In this document: positions 37,650-47,307 of the stretch, piece by piece
How the letters are laid out: each line of letters opens with the position of its first letter
How positions within the stretch are numbered: the stretch's first letter is position 1
Assembly: GCA_942491465.1 (NCBI GenBank)
Contig: CALOBA010000038.1
Location: forward strand, 73,187-137,186
Origin: CALOBA01 sp942491465
GTDB taxonomy: Bacteria; Pseudomonadota; Gammaproteobacteria; Chromatiales; Chromatiaceae
Length of the DNA stretch: 64,000 nt
Reading direction: 5' to 3'
The notes under the pieces: model-generated
Databases searched by the model: none
What the model was told of the DNA's origin: nothing
Seen by the model: the letters and a program-made list of their open reading frames with translations, nothing else
Translations under genes and position numbers: made by a program

Positions 37650-38777
37650 ATGACCGCCCCCGATCCCGCCCGCCCCAGCCCCGACGCCGTCGTCGACCGC
37701 GCGGTGGACATCGCCGTCCGCCTCGGCCTGATCGCGGCAATGCTGACCTTCTGCTTCATGATCGTGCGCCCCTTCCTGGTGCCCGTGGCCTGGGCCGTCA
37801 TCATCGCCGTCGCCGTCTATCCCGGTTACCAAAAGCTGTTGCGCCGGACAGGCGGGCGCCGCAAGCTCGCATCGGTGCTGTTCCTGCTGTTGGCGCTGGT
37901 GGCGCTGATCCTGCCGGTGGCCATGCTCAGCGGCACCATGGTCCAGGGCGGCGAGCATATCGCCCATGCCCTTGAGCAGGGCGCGCTGCATGTGCCGCCG
38001 GCGCCGGACGCATTGACGCAGATCCCGTTGATCGGCACCCCGGTGCATGATTTCTGGAACCAGGCATCGTCCAATCTCGAAGCCGCGCTGAAGCTGATCG
38101 AGCCGCAGATCCGGGCCTTCGGCACCTGGGCGCTGTCGCTGGCGGCCTCCGCCGGCTTGGCCATGCTGCACCTGCTGGCGGCCATCATCATCGCCGCCGT
38201 GCTGCTGGCCAAGGGCGAGTCCGCCGCCCGCACGACGCTGGAGCTGGCCGAGCGCGTGGCCGGCCAGCGCGGTCGCCAGCTCGCCGAGCTGTCCGAGGCG
38301 GTGGTGCGCAGCGTCTCCCGCGGCATCCTCGGCGTGGCGCTGATCCAGTCGCTGCTGGCCGGCATCGGCATGCTCGTCGCCGGCGTGCCGGGGGCCGGAC
38401 TCTGGGCGCTGGTCGCGCTGCTGCTGAGCACGATCCAGGTCGGCGTCTTCCCGGTGATGATCCCGGCGCTGATCTACCTGTTCTATACCGGCAGCACCAC
38501 CACGGCGGTGCTGTTCCTGATCTGGACGGTGATCGTCGGCTCGCTGGACAACATCCTCAAGCCTTTGTTGCTCGGTCGTGGCGTCGAGGTGCCGATGGCG
38601 GTGATCTTTGTCGGTGCCATCGGCGGCTTCCTCACCGCCGGCATCATCGGGCTGTTCCTCGGCGCCGTGGTGCTGGTGCTCGGCTACGAGCTGTTCCTGG
38701 CCTGGCTGCGGATGGAGCGGAAGGCGGAAGCCGCCGCGGCCGCGGCGAGCGCACAACCGTCCGACGGCAAGCCGTGA
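37650..38777 (+). CDS. AI-2E family transporter (YdiK/PerM-like)
   Basis: 375 residues with about eight membrane segments: a paired N-terminal set (LGLIAAMLTFCFMIVRPFL, VAWAVIIAVAVYP), a central soluble region, then the conserved block IVGSLDNILKPLLLGRG and VPMAVIFVGAIGGFLTAGI typical of UPF0118/AI-2E permeases. Members export small molecules or act as ion antiporters, and the name does not prove autoinducer transport. Its start, ATG at 37650, has CTGGAG about 13 bases upstream. The C-terminus is a charged Ala-rich tail. Confidence 0.9.
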   Translation: MTAPDPARPSPDAVVDRAVDIAVRLGLIAAMLTFCFMIVRPFLVPVAWAVIIAVAVYPGYQKLLRRTGGRRKLASVLFLLLALVALILPVAMLSGTMVQGGEHIAHALEQGALHVPPAPDALTQIPLIGTPVHDFWNQASSNLEAALKLIEPQIRAFGTWALSLAASAGLAMLHLLAAIIIAAVLLAKGESAARTTLELAERVAGQRGRQLAELSEAVVRSVSRGILGVALIQSLLAGIGMLVAGVPGAGLWALVALLLSTIQVGVFPVMIPALIYLFYTGSTTTAVLFLIWTVIVGSLDNILKPLLLGRGVEVPMAVIFVGAIGGFLTAGIIGLFLGAVVLVLGYELFLAWLRMERKAEAAAAAASAQPSDGKP

Positions 38778-38878
38778 TCCAGGATCGGCCCGGTGCGGCG
38801 GATGCGCGTTGATCATCCGCCGTGCCTGCCTGCTCGACGGGCGGTCTCCACCGCAACGCGCCCCATGAGCCTCAGGCG

Positions 38879-39557
<679 letters not shown>

Positions 39558-39904
39558 CGCCGCCGGCCGAGGGCGACCCACCGGCAGCGTCCGCAAGGCG
39601 AGACCGCGGCCCCGCCCCTGCTGCCACCAGGCTGCGCCGGCTTCAGCCGGCACGGGCAGGCGGCACCAAGCACCGGCACAACACGCACCACCCTGGTGCG
39701 CCGGGGATTGAAGCGGGGCCGCACCCGGCGTAGCATTCAGCCACCGGCGCCGGTCGCGATGACGGCGCGCGGGGATGTGCGCTCGGTGCCGGCTGCGCAG
39801 CGGCGGCTGCCGACCTGCCAGGCCCCGACCCGCACGGTGGCGGCTGTTGTCCGCACATCGACCGACTCGGACTCCATTTCGGACCAGACCAGAGGCGCGC
39901 CGGC
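39558..39904. other. 347-bp intergenic region, nothing recognised
   Basis: GC-rich sequence between the RNase J-like pseudogene and the phosphatidyltransferase gene. Short palindromes occur (CGCCGGCTTCAGCCGGC at about 39638; CACCCTGGTGCGCC). No frame with family similarity was recognised. It presumably holds the promoter of the next gene. Confidence 0.5.
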
Positions 39905-40471
39905 ATGTTCTCGCTTAAACCCCGCCATATCCCCAACATGATCAGCATCCTGCGCCTGGCCGCGGTGGTGCCCATCCTGTATCTGCTGATGGATCACGCC
40001 TTCGGCTGGGGGCTGACGCTGTTCGTACTGGCGGGAATCTCCGACGGGATCGACGGCTGGCTGGCCAAACGCTATGACTGGCAGTCGCCGCTGGGCGGGC
40101 TGCTCGATCCGGTCGCCGACAAGATCCTGCTGGTCTGCTCCTTTCTGGTGCTGGGCGCACTGGATCTGATCCCGATCTGGCTGGTGGCGGCGGCGGTGCT
40201 GCGCGATCTGATCATCCTCGGCGGTGCGCTGTTGTACAACTTCGGGATCGAGGCGGTGGAGGCCGAGCCGCTGGTGACCAGCAAGCTCAACACCGTGGTG
40301 CAGATCCTGCTGGTGGTGGCCGTCATCGCCAATGCCGGCCCGCTGCCGCTGCCGGGGCCGGTGCTCGAGCTGCTGGTCTGGGGCTGCCTGCTGACGGTGC
40401 TGGTCAGCGGCAGTCAGTATGTCTGGATCTGGGGGCGGCGGGCGCGGAGCCTTGGCTGGGGGCCGGATTGA
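39905..40471 (+). CDS. CDP-alcohol phosphatidyltransferase
   Basis: 188 residues with about five membrane segments. The family motif D-G-x2-A-(R)-x8-G-x3-D-x3-D is seen as ISDGIDGWLAKRYDW then SPLGGLLDPVADK, with Lys where Arg is common. It transfers a phosphatidyl group from CDP-diacylglycerol to an alcohol in the inner membrane (PgsA/cardiolipin-type). The N-terminus HIPNMISILRLAAVVPI is typical of PgsA2-like proteins. Which phospholipid it makes is uncertain. It stands alone on the plus strand. Confidence 0.9.
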   Translation: MFSLKPRHIPNMISILRLAAVVPILYLLMDHAFGWGLTLFVLAGISDGIDGWLAKRYDWQSPLGGLLDPVADKILLVCSFLVLGALDLIPIWLVAAAVLRDLIILGGALLYNFGIEAVEAEPLVTSKLNTVVQILLVVAVIANAGPLPLPGPVLELLVWGCLLTVLVSGSQYVWIWGRRARSLGWGPD

Positions 40472-40478
40472 CCTTGCT

Positions 40479-40680
40479 TCACCGTCCCTCAGGCTCGGCT
40501 GCCTGATCTGCCACCGGGTCAAGCGATGAGCCCGCCGCAGGGTCCAGGGGCCGGGCCGGGTCGAGGTAGCGGGCGAGCACACCGGCGAGTTCATCACGGT
40601 TGATGGGCTTGGAGAGGTAGTCGTCCATGCCCGCGCCCCGGCAGGCGTCGGCAGCTTCCTTGAGGGCGTCAGCTTTGCGT
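40479..40680 (-). pseudogene. C-terminal remnant of a receiver domain (hybrid kinase)
   Basis: The minus frame reads ALKEAADACRGAGMDDYLSK then PINRDELAGVLARYLD and stops after a Pro/Ala tail. This is the alpha4-beta5-alpha5 end of a receiver domain (the phrase DDYLSKPI is diagnostic), usually preceded by the phospho-acceptor half. Upstream sequence (40681-40734) does not continue the domain, so the gene has lost its N-terminal part. A complete hybrid kinase lies 650 bp away on the other strand. Confidence 0.7.
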
Positions 40681-40734
40681 CGCGGCGGTGGGCGCGGGTC
40701 GCCACTTGCCCGTTGCGAAACGGGCATCCGTCCG

Positions 40735-41157
40735 TCAATCCCGGTCCGAGACCCGCCCGCGCAGCCGCTTGGTGCCCGCCCGCCGCTTCTTGTCATCGAC
40801 ACGGCGTGCCCGGGCGGAGCGCGACGGTCGGGTCGGGCGCCGCGGCTTGGGGGTATGGGCGGCCTGACGGATCAGCGCGGCGAGCCGCTCGCGGGCATCG
40901 ATGCGGTTGCGCTCGCGGCTGCGGTGGCGATGGGCGTGGATGGTGAGGACGCCGTCGGTATCCACGCGGCTGCCGGCGAGCAGCAGCAGCCGCGCGCGCA
41001 CGGGGGGCGGCAGCGACGGCGAGCGGCGCACGTCGAAGCGCAGCTGCACCGCCGTGGAGACCTTGTTGACATGCTGACCGCCCGGCCCCGGCGAGCGGGT
41101 GAACTGCTCGGTCAGCTCGGCCTCGTCGATGCGGATCTGTGCCGTTACCTGAAGCAT
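40735..41157 (-). CDS. arfB: Peptidyl-tRNA hydrolase ArfB (RF-1 domain ribosome rescue factor)
   Basis: 140 residues. The catalytic GGQ loop is in RSPGPGGQHVNKVSTAVQL, preceded by the beta-strand ITAEL-like segment QIRIDEAELTEQFT. The Arg/Lys-rich C-terminal tail (TPKPRRPTRPSRSARARRV, then KKRRAGTK) is what enters the empty mRNA channel in ArfB/YaeJ. It releases peptides from stalled ribosomes. The start at 41155-41157 (MLQVTAQIRI) matches the usual N-terminus, and upstream in-frame codons are rejected. The length is standard. Confidence 0.94.
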   Translation of the reverse strand: MLQVTAQIRIDEAELTEQFTRSPGPGGQHVNKVSTAVQLRFDVRRSPSLPPPVRARLLLLAGSRVDTDGVLTIHAHRHRSRERNRIDARERLAALIRQAAHTPKPRRPTRPSRSARARRVDDKKRRAGTKRLRGRVSDRD

Positions 41158-41328
41158 GGGCGAGAGCATACCAGGCACGGCCGGCGCCGACGCCTTGACG
41201 TTGCCGTCCGCAGCGCCGGGCCGAGGCCGATTTACCGGCTATACTGACCCGATTCGTCGGGGCGGCGCTCGGGCCGATCGCCGCCGAACACGCCCACTAC
41301 CGATCCCGCGCCCATCGTCACCACAACC

Positions 41329-42999
41329 ATGCAACCCGCCCCGAAGCACCCGAGAGAAACGGCGCGCATCGCGCAGCTGAAGGCGCTGCAGATCCTGGAT
41401 ACCGATGGCGAGGCCGCCTACGACGAACTGACCCGGCTGGTGACGCTGGTCCTCGGCACGGAGATCGCCCTGGTGTCGCTGATCGACGAAGACCGCCAGT
41501 GGTTCAAGTCGCGCTGCGGCCTGGACGCCACGCAGACCCCTCGCGACCTTGCCTTCTGCGCCCATGCCATCCTCGATCCCGACGCGCTGTTCGTGGTCGA
41601 GAACGCCCTCGACGACGCCCGCTTCGCCGACAACCCGCTGGTGACCGGGGCGCCCCAGATCCGCTTCTACGCCGGCATGCCGATCAAGGCCCCCGACACC
41701 GAGCTGCCGCTGGGCACGCTGTGCGCGATCAGCGCCAGCCCCAAGTCGCTGACCGCCACGCAGCGCGAGCAGCTCACCCTCATCGCCCGCCAGGTCGAGC
41801 GGCTGCTGGCCATGCGCCGGAACCAGATGCAGCTGATCGCCGCCCGCGAACTGGCCGAGCGGGCCAGCATGAGCAAGACCCGCTTTCTGGCCACCATCAG
41901 CCACGACATGCGCACCCCGCTGAACGGGATGCTCGGCACCGTCGACCTGCTGCTCGACTGCGAGCACCCGCCGCAGATTGCCGAGCAGCTGGAGGTGGCC
42001 AAGGCCTGCGGGATGACGCTGAGGGCGCTGGTCAACGAGACCCTGGACCTGTCGAAGCTGGAGAGCGGCACGCTGCAGCTGCGCCCCGAGGCATTCTCGC
42101 CGAGGCAGCTGATCGCCGACCTGGCCATGGTGGTGCGCGCGGTACTCAAGCCCGAGATCGCGCTCGCGGTGGAGGCCGGCGACCAGCTGCCGGCGCTGCT
42201 CCTAGGCGATGCCGGGCGCTGCCGGCAGATCGTCCTCAATCTTGCCAACAATGCCGCCAAATTCACGCTGCGGGGCCGCGTCAGCATCCGCTCGGCCTAC
42301 CGCGACGGCAACTGGGAGATCCAGGTCGCGGACACCGGCGTCGGCATCCCCGGCGACAAGCTCGGCCAAGTCTTCGAGCCGTTCTGGCAAAGCCCGGAGG
42401 GGCAACGGGTGGACGACACCGGTGCCGGCCTGGGCCTGAGCATCTGCAAGCGCATCAGCGATGCCATGGGCGGCGACATCGACGTGGCCAGCACCCCCGG
42501 CGCGGGCAGCTGCTTCAGCGTCCGACTGCCGTTGCCCGTTGCCACCGGCAGCACGGCGGTCGCCGCCGTCGTCCCGCCCGGCCTGCGCGTCCTGCTCGCC
42601 GAGGACGACACGGTGAGCCGGCAGATTGCCGTCGCCCATCTGACCAAGCTCGGCTGCGCGGTGCAGGCGGTCGCCGACGGTGCCGATGCCCTCGAAGCCC
42701 TGCGCCATCGGACCTGGGACCTGGTGATCCTGGATTTCCACATGCCGCGCCTGTCCGGCCCCCAGGTCACCGAGCAATACCGCGCCCGCGCCGGCGGCCA
42801 TCCGCCCATCATGATCCTGACCGCGAGCAACTTCGCCGACGAGCACGCCCGCTGCATCAGCGCCGGCGCCGACCGCGTGATGACCAAGCCCTTCCGCAGA
42901 CCGGAGCTGGCCGCGGCGATTGCGGCGCTCTGTGCGTCCACGCCGAGCGCGGCAGGAGCGACCCGACCCTCGCCGCGGCGATTGCCACGTCCGCGCTGA
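41329..42999 (+). CDS. GAF-domain hybrid histidine kinase
   Basis: 556 residues without membrane spans. A GAF sensor (about 20-165, with the LAFCAHAIL and GMPIKAPDTELPLGTLCA signatures) is followed by HisKA (His about 188 in TISHDMRTPLNGMLGT), HATPase_c (N box NLANNAAKFTL, G1 VADTGVGIPG, G2 TGAGLGLSICK) and a receiver domain (DD pair in LLAEDDTVSR, phospho-Asp about 469 in LVILDFHMPRLSG, Lys in VMTKPF). It is a cytoplasmic sensor with its own receiver, so an Hpt partner is expected elsewhere. A TATACT box lies about 85 bp upstream. A family B element follows the stop after 11 bases. Confidence 0.93.
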   Translation: MQPAPKHPRETARIAQLKALQILDTDGEAAYDELTRLVTLVLGTEIALVSLIDEDRQWFKSRCGLDATQTPRDLAFCAHAILDPDALFVVENALDDARFADNPLVTGAPQIRFYAGMPIKAPDTELPLGTLCAISASPKSLTATQREQLTLIARQVERLLAMRRNQMQLIAARELAERASMSKTRFLATISHDMRTPLNGMLGTVDLLLDCEHPPQIAEQLEVAKACGMTLRALVNETLDLSKLESGTLQLRPEAFSPRQLIADLAMVVRAVLKPEIALAVEAGDQLPALLLGDAGRCRQIVLNLANNAAKFTLRGRVSIRSAYRDGNWEIQVADTGVGIPGDKLGQVFEPFWQSPEGQRVDDTGAGLGLSICKRISDAMGGDIDVASTPGAGSCFSVRLPLPVATGSTAVAAVVPPGLRVLLAEDDTVSRQIAVAHLTKLGCAVQAVADGADALEALRHRTWDLVILDFHMPRLSGPQVTEQYRARAGGHPPIMILTASNFADEHARCISAGADRVMTKPFRRPELAAAIAALCASTPSAAGATRPSPRRLPRPR

Positions 43000-43010
43000 A
43001 GGCATCCTAG

Positions 43011-43109
43011 GGATCGATTCAAAAACAAGTGGTGCAGACGCCCGCTCGCTGAACCTTTTGATTGGCCGTTTCGTGGTTGCGTCTGCACCACTTGTTTCTG
43101 AACCTTGAC
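43011..43109. mobile_element. Family B element, copy 2 (99 bp)
   Basis: Starts GGATCGATTCAAAAACAAG and ends CTTGTTTCTGAACCTTGAC. TAG is at both borders (43008-43010 and 43110-43112) within CTAG. It lies between the convergent GAF kinase and exonuclease genes, 11 bp after the kinase stop. Confidence 0.82.
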
Positions 43110-43149
43110 TAGGCTTTAGGGCGATGCTGAAAAATGCCGTCCTGGCAGA

Positions 43150-43827
43150 TCAGTCGCCGTCCTCACCATCGACCCCGAGGTCCTGGCGCAGCAGCGCACC
43201 GAGGGTGGTGCGGTCATGGCGGCCGGCCAGGCGCAGCAGGCGCAGAAAGACCTGGGCGGTGAGGAAGGCGTCGCCGGCGGCGGTGTGGCGGTCGTAGGGG
43301 AGGATGTCGAAGCGGGCGCAGAGGGCGTCGAGGGTGACGTGACGCAGCTTGGCCTGCTCCGGGAAGGCGCCGTCCTGCTCCAGCTGCAGGGTCAGCAGGC
43401 CGGTGTCGAGGTGGCGGTTGCGCAGGCCGAGGCCGAAGTTGCGCTCCAGCGCGGCGTTGATCATGCCCAGATCATGGCCGATGTGGTGGCCGACGATGAC
43501 GCCGTCGCGCAGATAGCCGAGCAGGGCGGCGATGGCCTCGGGCTCGTCGAGGCCGTTGCGGGTCTCGTAGCGGGTGATGCCGTGCACCGGCGTGGTCTCG
43601 GTATTGTGGCGCACCCGAAGCAGGGCCTCGAAGGTGTCGGAGAGGTCGATCTGGGCACCGTTGACGGCGATGGCGCCGATGCTGACGATGCGGTGGCGGC
43701 GGGGGTCGAGGCCGGTGGTCTCGCAGTCGAGGACGACGAAGCGCACGCCGTCGAGGGGCTCGGAGTCGGACCAGCTGGCCTCGAAGGCCTCCCGGTAGTA
43801 GGTGAGGATGCGTGCGAACGGCTGCAT
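43150..43827 (-). CDS. DEDDh 3'-5' exonuclease (DnaQ-like)
   Basis: 225 residues. All five catalytic residues of the DEDDh superfamily are visible: D34 and E36 in VVLDCETTGLD, D119 in GHHIGHDLGMIN, H181 and D186 in DRHTAAGDA. The sequence IVSIGAIAVNGAQID is typical of DnaQ/PolC-type exonuclease domains. Its start is four bases after the stop of the DUF294/CBS protein, and this pairing is recurrent in proteobacteria, often with an acetate symporter. Whether it trims DNA or RNA here is unknown. Confidence 0.92.
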   Translation of the reverse strand: MQPFARILTYYREAFEASWSDSEPLDGVRFVVLDCETTGLDPRRHRIVSIGAIAVNGAQIDLSDTFEALLRVRHNTETTPVHGITRYETRNGLDEPEAIAALLGYLRDGVIVGHHIGHDLGMINAALERNFGLGLRNRHLDTGLLTLQLEQDGAFPEQAKLRHVTLDALCARFDILPYDRHTAAGDAFLTAQVFLRLLRLAGRHDRTTLGALLRQDLGVDGEDGD

Positions 43828-43831
43828 GGAC

Positions 43832-45760
43832 TCAGCGCCTCAGCGACAGGCCGTAGCGTTTGGCGAGGTACTCCATCAGCCGCAGCACGGTGCGGAAGCC
43901 GGACTTGAGCAGGTTCTGCTCCAACCTTGTGAGCTTCGCGGGGTCCACCCGGCTGCCGTCGTTGTCGTTGGCCAGGCCATTGCGGGCGCGGTGGTAGAGG
44001 GCGATGCGGAAGGCCTCGGCGGCCTCGGCGATCAGCGAATCCGCGCCCTCCACCTGGGGGGCGACGGCCGCCAGACGATCGAGCGTGCCCTTGGCCGTGT
44101 AGATGCCGTGTCCCAGGGCCAGTGCCCGGGCCAGGTCCACCAGCGGTTGCAGGGCGGCGCGCTGCAGATCGAGCACGTCGCTGTAGGTGCTGGCGTCGTC
44201 CCCGGTGAGTCCGCGGAAGAAGGTCATCGGCGGCAGGTTGGCCATGGAGTCGTCCACCAGCAGCGGGACGAAGAGCTTGTTGTCGCGCTCCTCGCCCACG
44301 ATGTGCTGCTCCAGCTGCGCCACCAGTTGGCAGTCGCCATACACCGGGCGGATGTCGAAGAACGACATGGCGCGGTAGGTGCAGTTGACCGCCGGGTCGC
44401 GAATCCAGCCACTGAAGGCATGACCCCACTCGCCGACGGCGCGGCAGGCGCTCGGGTGGCCGGCGACGATGGCCTTGGCCGTGGTCACGAAGCCGCAGGC
44501 AGCCAACCCCGCGCTGACCCGGCGGCCCAGTTCCAGGAACCAGCTACGGGCGATCCGGGCCTGGTCCGCGGGCGGGTCCGCGTAGATCAGGCCGTGATCC
44601 AGATCGTAGACGGTCATCAGCTCGCTGCGGCCGGCCGAACCGAAGAACACCCAGCAGTGCTCCAGCCCCGGGTTCTCCAGGCCCTCCTCCTCCAGGCCGC
44701 CCTCGACCAGCATCACCAGCCGGCGCAGCACGGCGGCATCGAAGGCGGTGGCCATCGGCGCCAGCCAGCGCACCGCATCGGCCCCGGTGAGCGCCGCGGC
44801 AATCATACCCGTGGCCTGGGTGCGCAGCCGGGCCAGCTCGCCCACCTTCCAGGCGTTGCCCATGTCCTCGACGATGGCCAGCGATGCGGCACCCTCGACC
44901 CGGGTCAGGTCCCGCCGCGAGACCAGGCCGAGGAACTGGGAATGGGAGGTGCCGTCGGCAGTGAGCAGGATCTGGTCGGTCTGGTGGTCCAGCATCCGCG
45001 TCAGATAGGCGCCCGCCTCCAGACCGGGCACGGCGATCGGCGGCAGTCCGGCCATGATCTCGCGGGCCGGGGCATCGAGGGGAAACCGGCCGCTGGCGAT
45101 CTTGCCGCTGAGCAGCCGCGCGGTCAGCAGGCCCTGGGCATGGCCGTCGCGACCGAGCACCACGGCGGTGGTGGCGCCCTGACGGTCGAGCAGGGTCGCG
45201 ACCTCCCGCGCCCCGGTCTCGGGCTCGCAGATGACCGGGCGCTGGGGGGCGGTGACATGACGCGTCATCCAGTCCACCGGGCGGCGGCCGATGCGCAGCT
45301 CATCGCCGCGGGGCTGCTGGGTTTCCAGGCCGCTCGGGCTGATGGCGACGGAGAAATAGGCGGCCAGGAAGCGGCTCGCCCGCGGGTGCGCCTTGACCAG
45401 ATCCCAGAACATGTCCGCCGGCAGCGCGTAGAGGATGGTGTCGGTCTCGGTGCGGGCCGTGTACAGGTGATCGCTGATGCCGAGATAGCGGCCGACGCCG
45501 AGCAGGTCGCCCTCGCCGCGGACATCGCGCAGCTCCGGTCCTTGGGGGGTCTCCTCCACCAGCCGCACCGTGCCCTGCTGGATCACGTAGACGTAGGGCC
45601 GGCGCGGACGGCCCTGCTCGAAGACCATCTCGTCGTTCTCGTGGAACAGCACCCGGCCGCCGCCGGCCAGCTCCAACAGCTCCGGGTCGCTCATGTAGTG
45701 GAAGGGGGGCCAGCGCCGCAGGAAATCCACGACACGGTAGGCGATGGTTGCTGTCTTCAC
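43832..45760 (-). CDS. cNMP-binding/CBS/DUF294 nucleotidyltransferase-like protein
   Basis: 642 residues. An N-terminal cyclic-nucleotide-binding domain (about 15-135) is followed by a CBS pair (about 165-290). A DUF294 nucleotidyltransferase-like domain (about 340-470) has the GlnD-like motif FGSAGRSELMTVYDLDHGLI. A C-terminal DUF294_C domain follows. The order matches a family of predicted signal-transduction proteins thought to sense nucleotides and modify a partner; no target is established. It is coupled to the downstream exonuclease gene. A candidate promoter lies at 45902-45930. Confidence 0.92.
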   Translation of the reverse strand: MKTATIAYRVVDFLRRWPPFHYMSDPELLELAGGGRVLFHENDEMVFEQGRPRRPYVYVIQQGTVRLVEETPQGPELRDVRGEGDLLGVGRYLGISDHLYTARTETDTILYALPADMFWDLVKAHPRASRFLAAYFSVAISPSGLETQQPRGDELRIGRRPVDWMTRHVTAPQRPVICEPETGAREVATLLDRQGATTAVVLGRDGHAQGLLTARLLSGKIASGRFPLDAPAREIMAGLPPIAVPGLEAGAYLTRMLDHQTDQILLTADGTSHSQFLGLVSRRDLTRVEGAASLAIVEDMGNAWKVGELARLRTQATGMIAAALTGADAVRWLAPMATAFDAAVLRRLVMLVEGGLEEEGLENPGLEHCWVFFGSAGRSELMTVYDLDHGLIYADPPADQARIARSWFLELGRRVSAGLAACGFVTTAKAIVAGHPSACRAVGEWGHAFSGWIRDPAVNCTYRAMSFFDIRPVYGDCQLVAQLEQHIVGEERDNKLFVPLLVDDSMANLPPMTFFRGLTGDDASTYSDVLDLQRAALQPLVDLARALALGHGIYTAKGTLDRLAAVAPQVEGADSLIAEAAEAFRIALYHRARNGLANDNDGSRVDPAKLTRLEQNLLKSGFRTVLRLMEYLAKRYGLSLRR

Positions 45761-45901
45761 GGCTGTTGATGGGGGTTCCGGCAGGCCCGATCAGCCGCCG
45801 GGAGGCCCGTGCCAAGGCGGAGAGGCACAGCGTGCACGACGGATCGACGGCTTGAACCCTGGACTGGCCGGGCGGATGCGCAGAGCGAAGACATCGGAGT
45901 T

Positions 45902-45930
45902 TTATGCAGGAAAGCTGAGGATTTGTCCAG
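45902..45930 (-). promoter_or_regulatory. Candidate sigma-70 promoter for the DUF294-exonuclease operon
   Basis: Read on the minus strand: TGGACA (-35), a 17-base spacer, then CATAAA (-10), about 140 bases before the ATG at 45760. The match is five of six and four of six to consensus with ideal spacing. Not experimentally supported. Confidence 0.4.
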
Positions 45931-45998
45931 CAGAAAAGGCCGAGCGAATGCGCCGGCGCGGGGGCCATGGCGCCGGCCGGCAGCGCGCTTGTGACTGA

Positions 45999-46853
45999 TC
46001 AGGCCGCATCCGGCTCCGGCGCCTCCTCCGCCCCCGGCTCGGCCAGGCGCAGTCGGACATGGATGGGCGCATAGGCCTCGGACTGAACCAGCTCCAGGAT
46101 GGATGCCTTGATCAGCTCCAGTATGGCGAGGAAGCTGACGACGACGCCGGCGCGGCCTTCGGTGACGTCGAACAGCTCGGTGAAGCGCACGAAGTCGCAA
46201 CCGTGCAGCCGCTCCATGACCAGCGACATGCGCTCGCGCAGCGACAGCGATTCGCGCTCGATACGGTGACTGGTGAACAGGTCGGCCCGGGCCAGGACCT
46301 CGCGTAGGGCGCCGAGCAGCTCCGGCAGCTCGACCTTGGGCGGGATCCGGCGCACGTGTCCCGGGGGGACGGCGGCATTGGTCGGGAACAGGTCGCGCTC
46401 CAGCCGCGGCAGCTCGTCCAGGTCGAGGGCGGCCTGCTTGAAGCGCTCGTATTCAAGCAGCCGACGGATCAGCTCGGCGCGCGGGTCGTCTTCGTCGTCA
46501 TCGGCGCTTTCGGGGCGCGGCAGCAGCATGCGCGACTTGATCTCGCAGAGCATGGCGGCCATGACCAGATACTCCGCGGCCAGCTCCAGCTTGATGTCCT
46601 TCATCAGCTCGACGTACTCCATGTACTGGTCGGTGATGACGGCGATGGGGATATGGAGGATATCCAGGTTCTGCTTGCGGATCAGATACAGCAGCAGGTC
46701 CAGCGGCCCCTCGAAGGTGTCGAGGAAGACCTCCAGCGCGTCCGGCGGGATGTAGAGGTCCTGCGGCAACTCCAGCAGCGGGGTGCCGTCGACGATGGCG
46801 AGCGGGACCGTCGGCTGCTCGGCACCTGCCGTTGCTTCTTGGACGTCGGTCAA
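45999..46853 (-). CDS. scpA: Segregation and condensation protein A
   Basis: 284 residues. The kleisin N-terminal domain has FEGPLDLLLYLIRKQNLDIL and IPIAVITDQYMEYVELM, followed by AAEYLVMAAMLCEIKSRMLL, all hallmark ScpA blocks. The C-terminal winged-helix part (VVVSFLAILELIKASILELV) binds the SMC head. ScpA bridges SMC or MksB-type condensin. trpS lies upstream on the same strand, the common proteobacterial order, but the intervening 450 bp is filled with repeats. No scpB follows in this window. Confidence 0.95.
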   Translation of the reverse strand: MTDVQEATAGAEQPTVPLAIVDGTPLLELPQDLYIPPDALEVFLDTFEGPLDLLLYLIRKQNLDILHIPIAVITDQYMEYVELMKDIKLELAAEYLVMAAMLCEIKSRMLLPRPESADDDEDDPRAELIRRLLEYERFKQAALDLDELPRLERDLFPTNAAVPPGHVRRIPPKVELPELLGALREVLARADLFTSHRIERESLSLRERMSLVMERLHGCDFVRFTELFDVTEGRAGVVVSFLAILELIKASILELVQSEAYAPIHVRLRLAEPGAEEAPEPDAA

Positions 46854-46876
46854 GGCTGGGACCTCTTTCCGTACCT

Positions 46877-47085
<209 letters not shown>

Positions 47086-47114
47086 CTTGTTGGTCCGACT
47101 TAGGCGCACGGGTA

Positions 47115-47269
47115 CTAGTGCTTTGCCGCGAAAATTCCGAGACCGCCCGCAGCTGTGGGAGCGATTTGCAATCGCGACCGCCGCGACGCGGAAGTCGCGA
47201 CTGCAAGTCGCTCCCACAGCACCGAGTGGGCATGCCGGCGGTCTTTGGACTTCCGCAGCGGTGCACTAG
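47115..47269. mobile_element. Family C element, copy 3 (155 bp, CTAG-flanked)
   Basis: Almost identical to copies 1 and 2, again exactly 155 bp with CTAG at each end. It lies between the hexamer tract and the 3' end of trpS. Confidence 0.82.
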
Positions 47270-47307
47270 CCGGCGATGGTTGCGCTAAGAGACAACAACA
47301 ACAACGC

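Noticed and set aside
43802..45769. 655-codon plus-strand frame opposite the DUF294 gene
   Set aside because: Antisense shadow. The minus-strand product has cNMP, CBS and DUF294 motifs in order.
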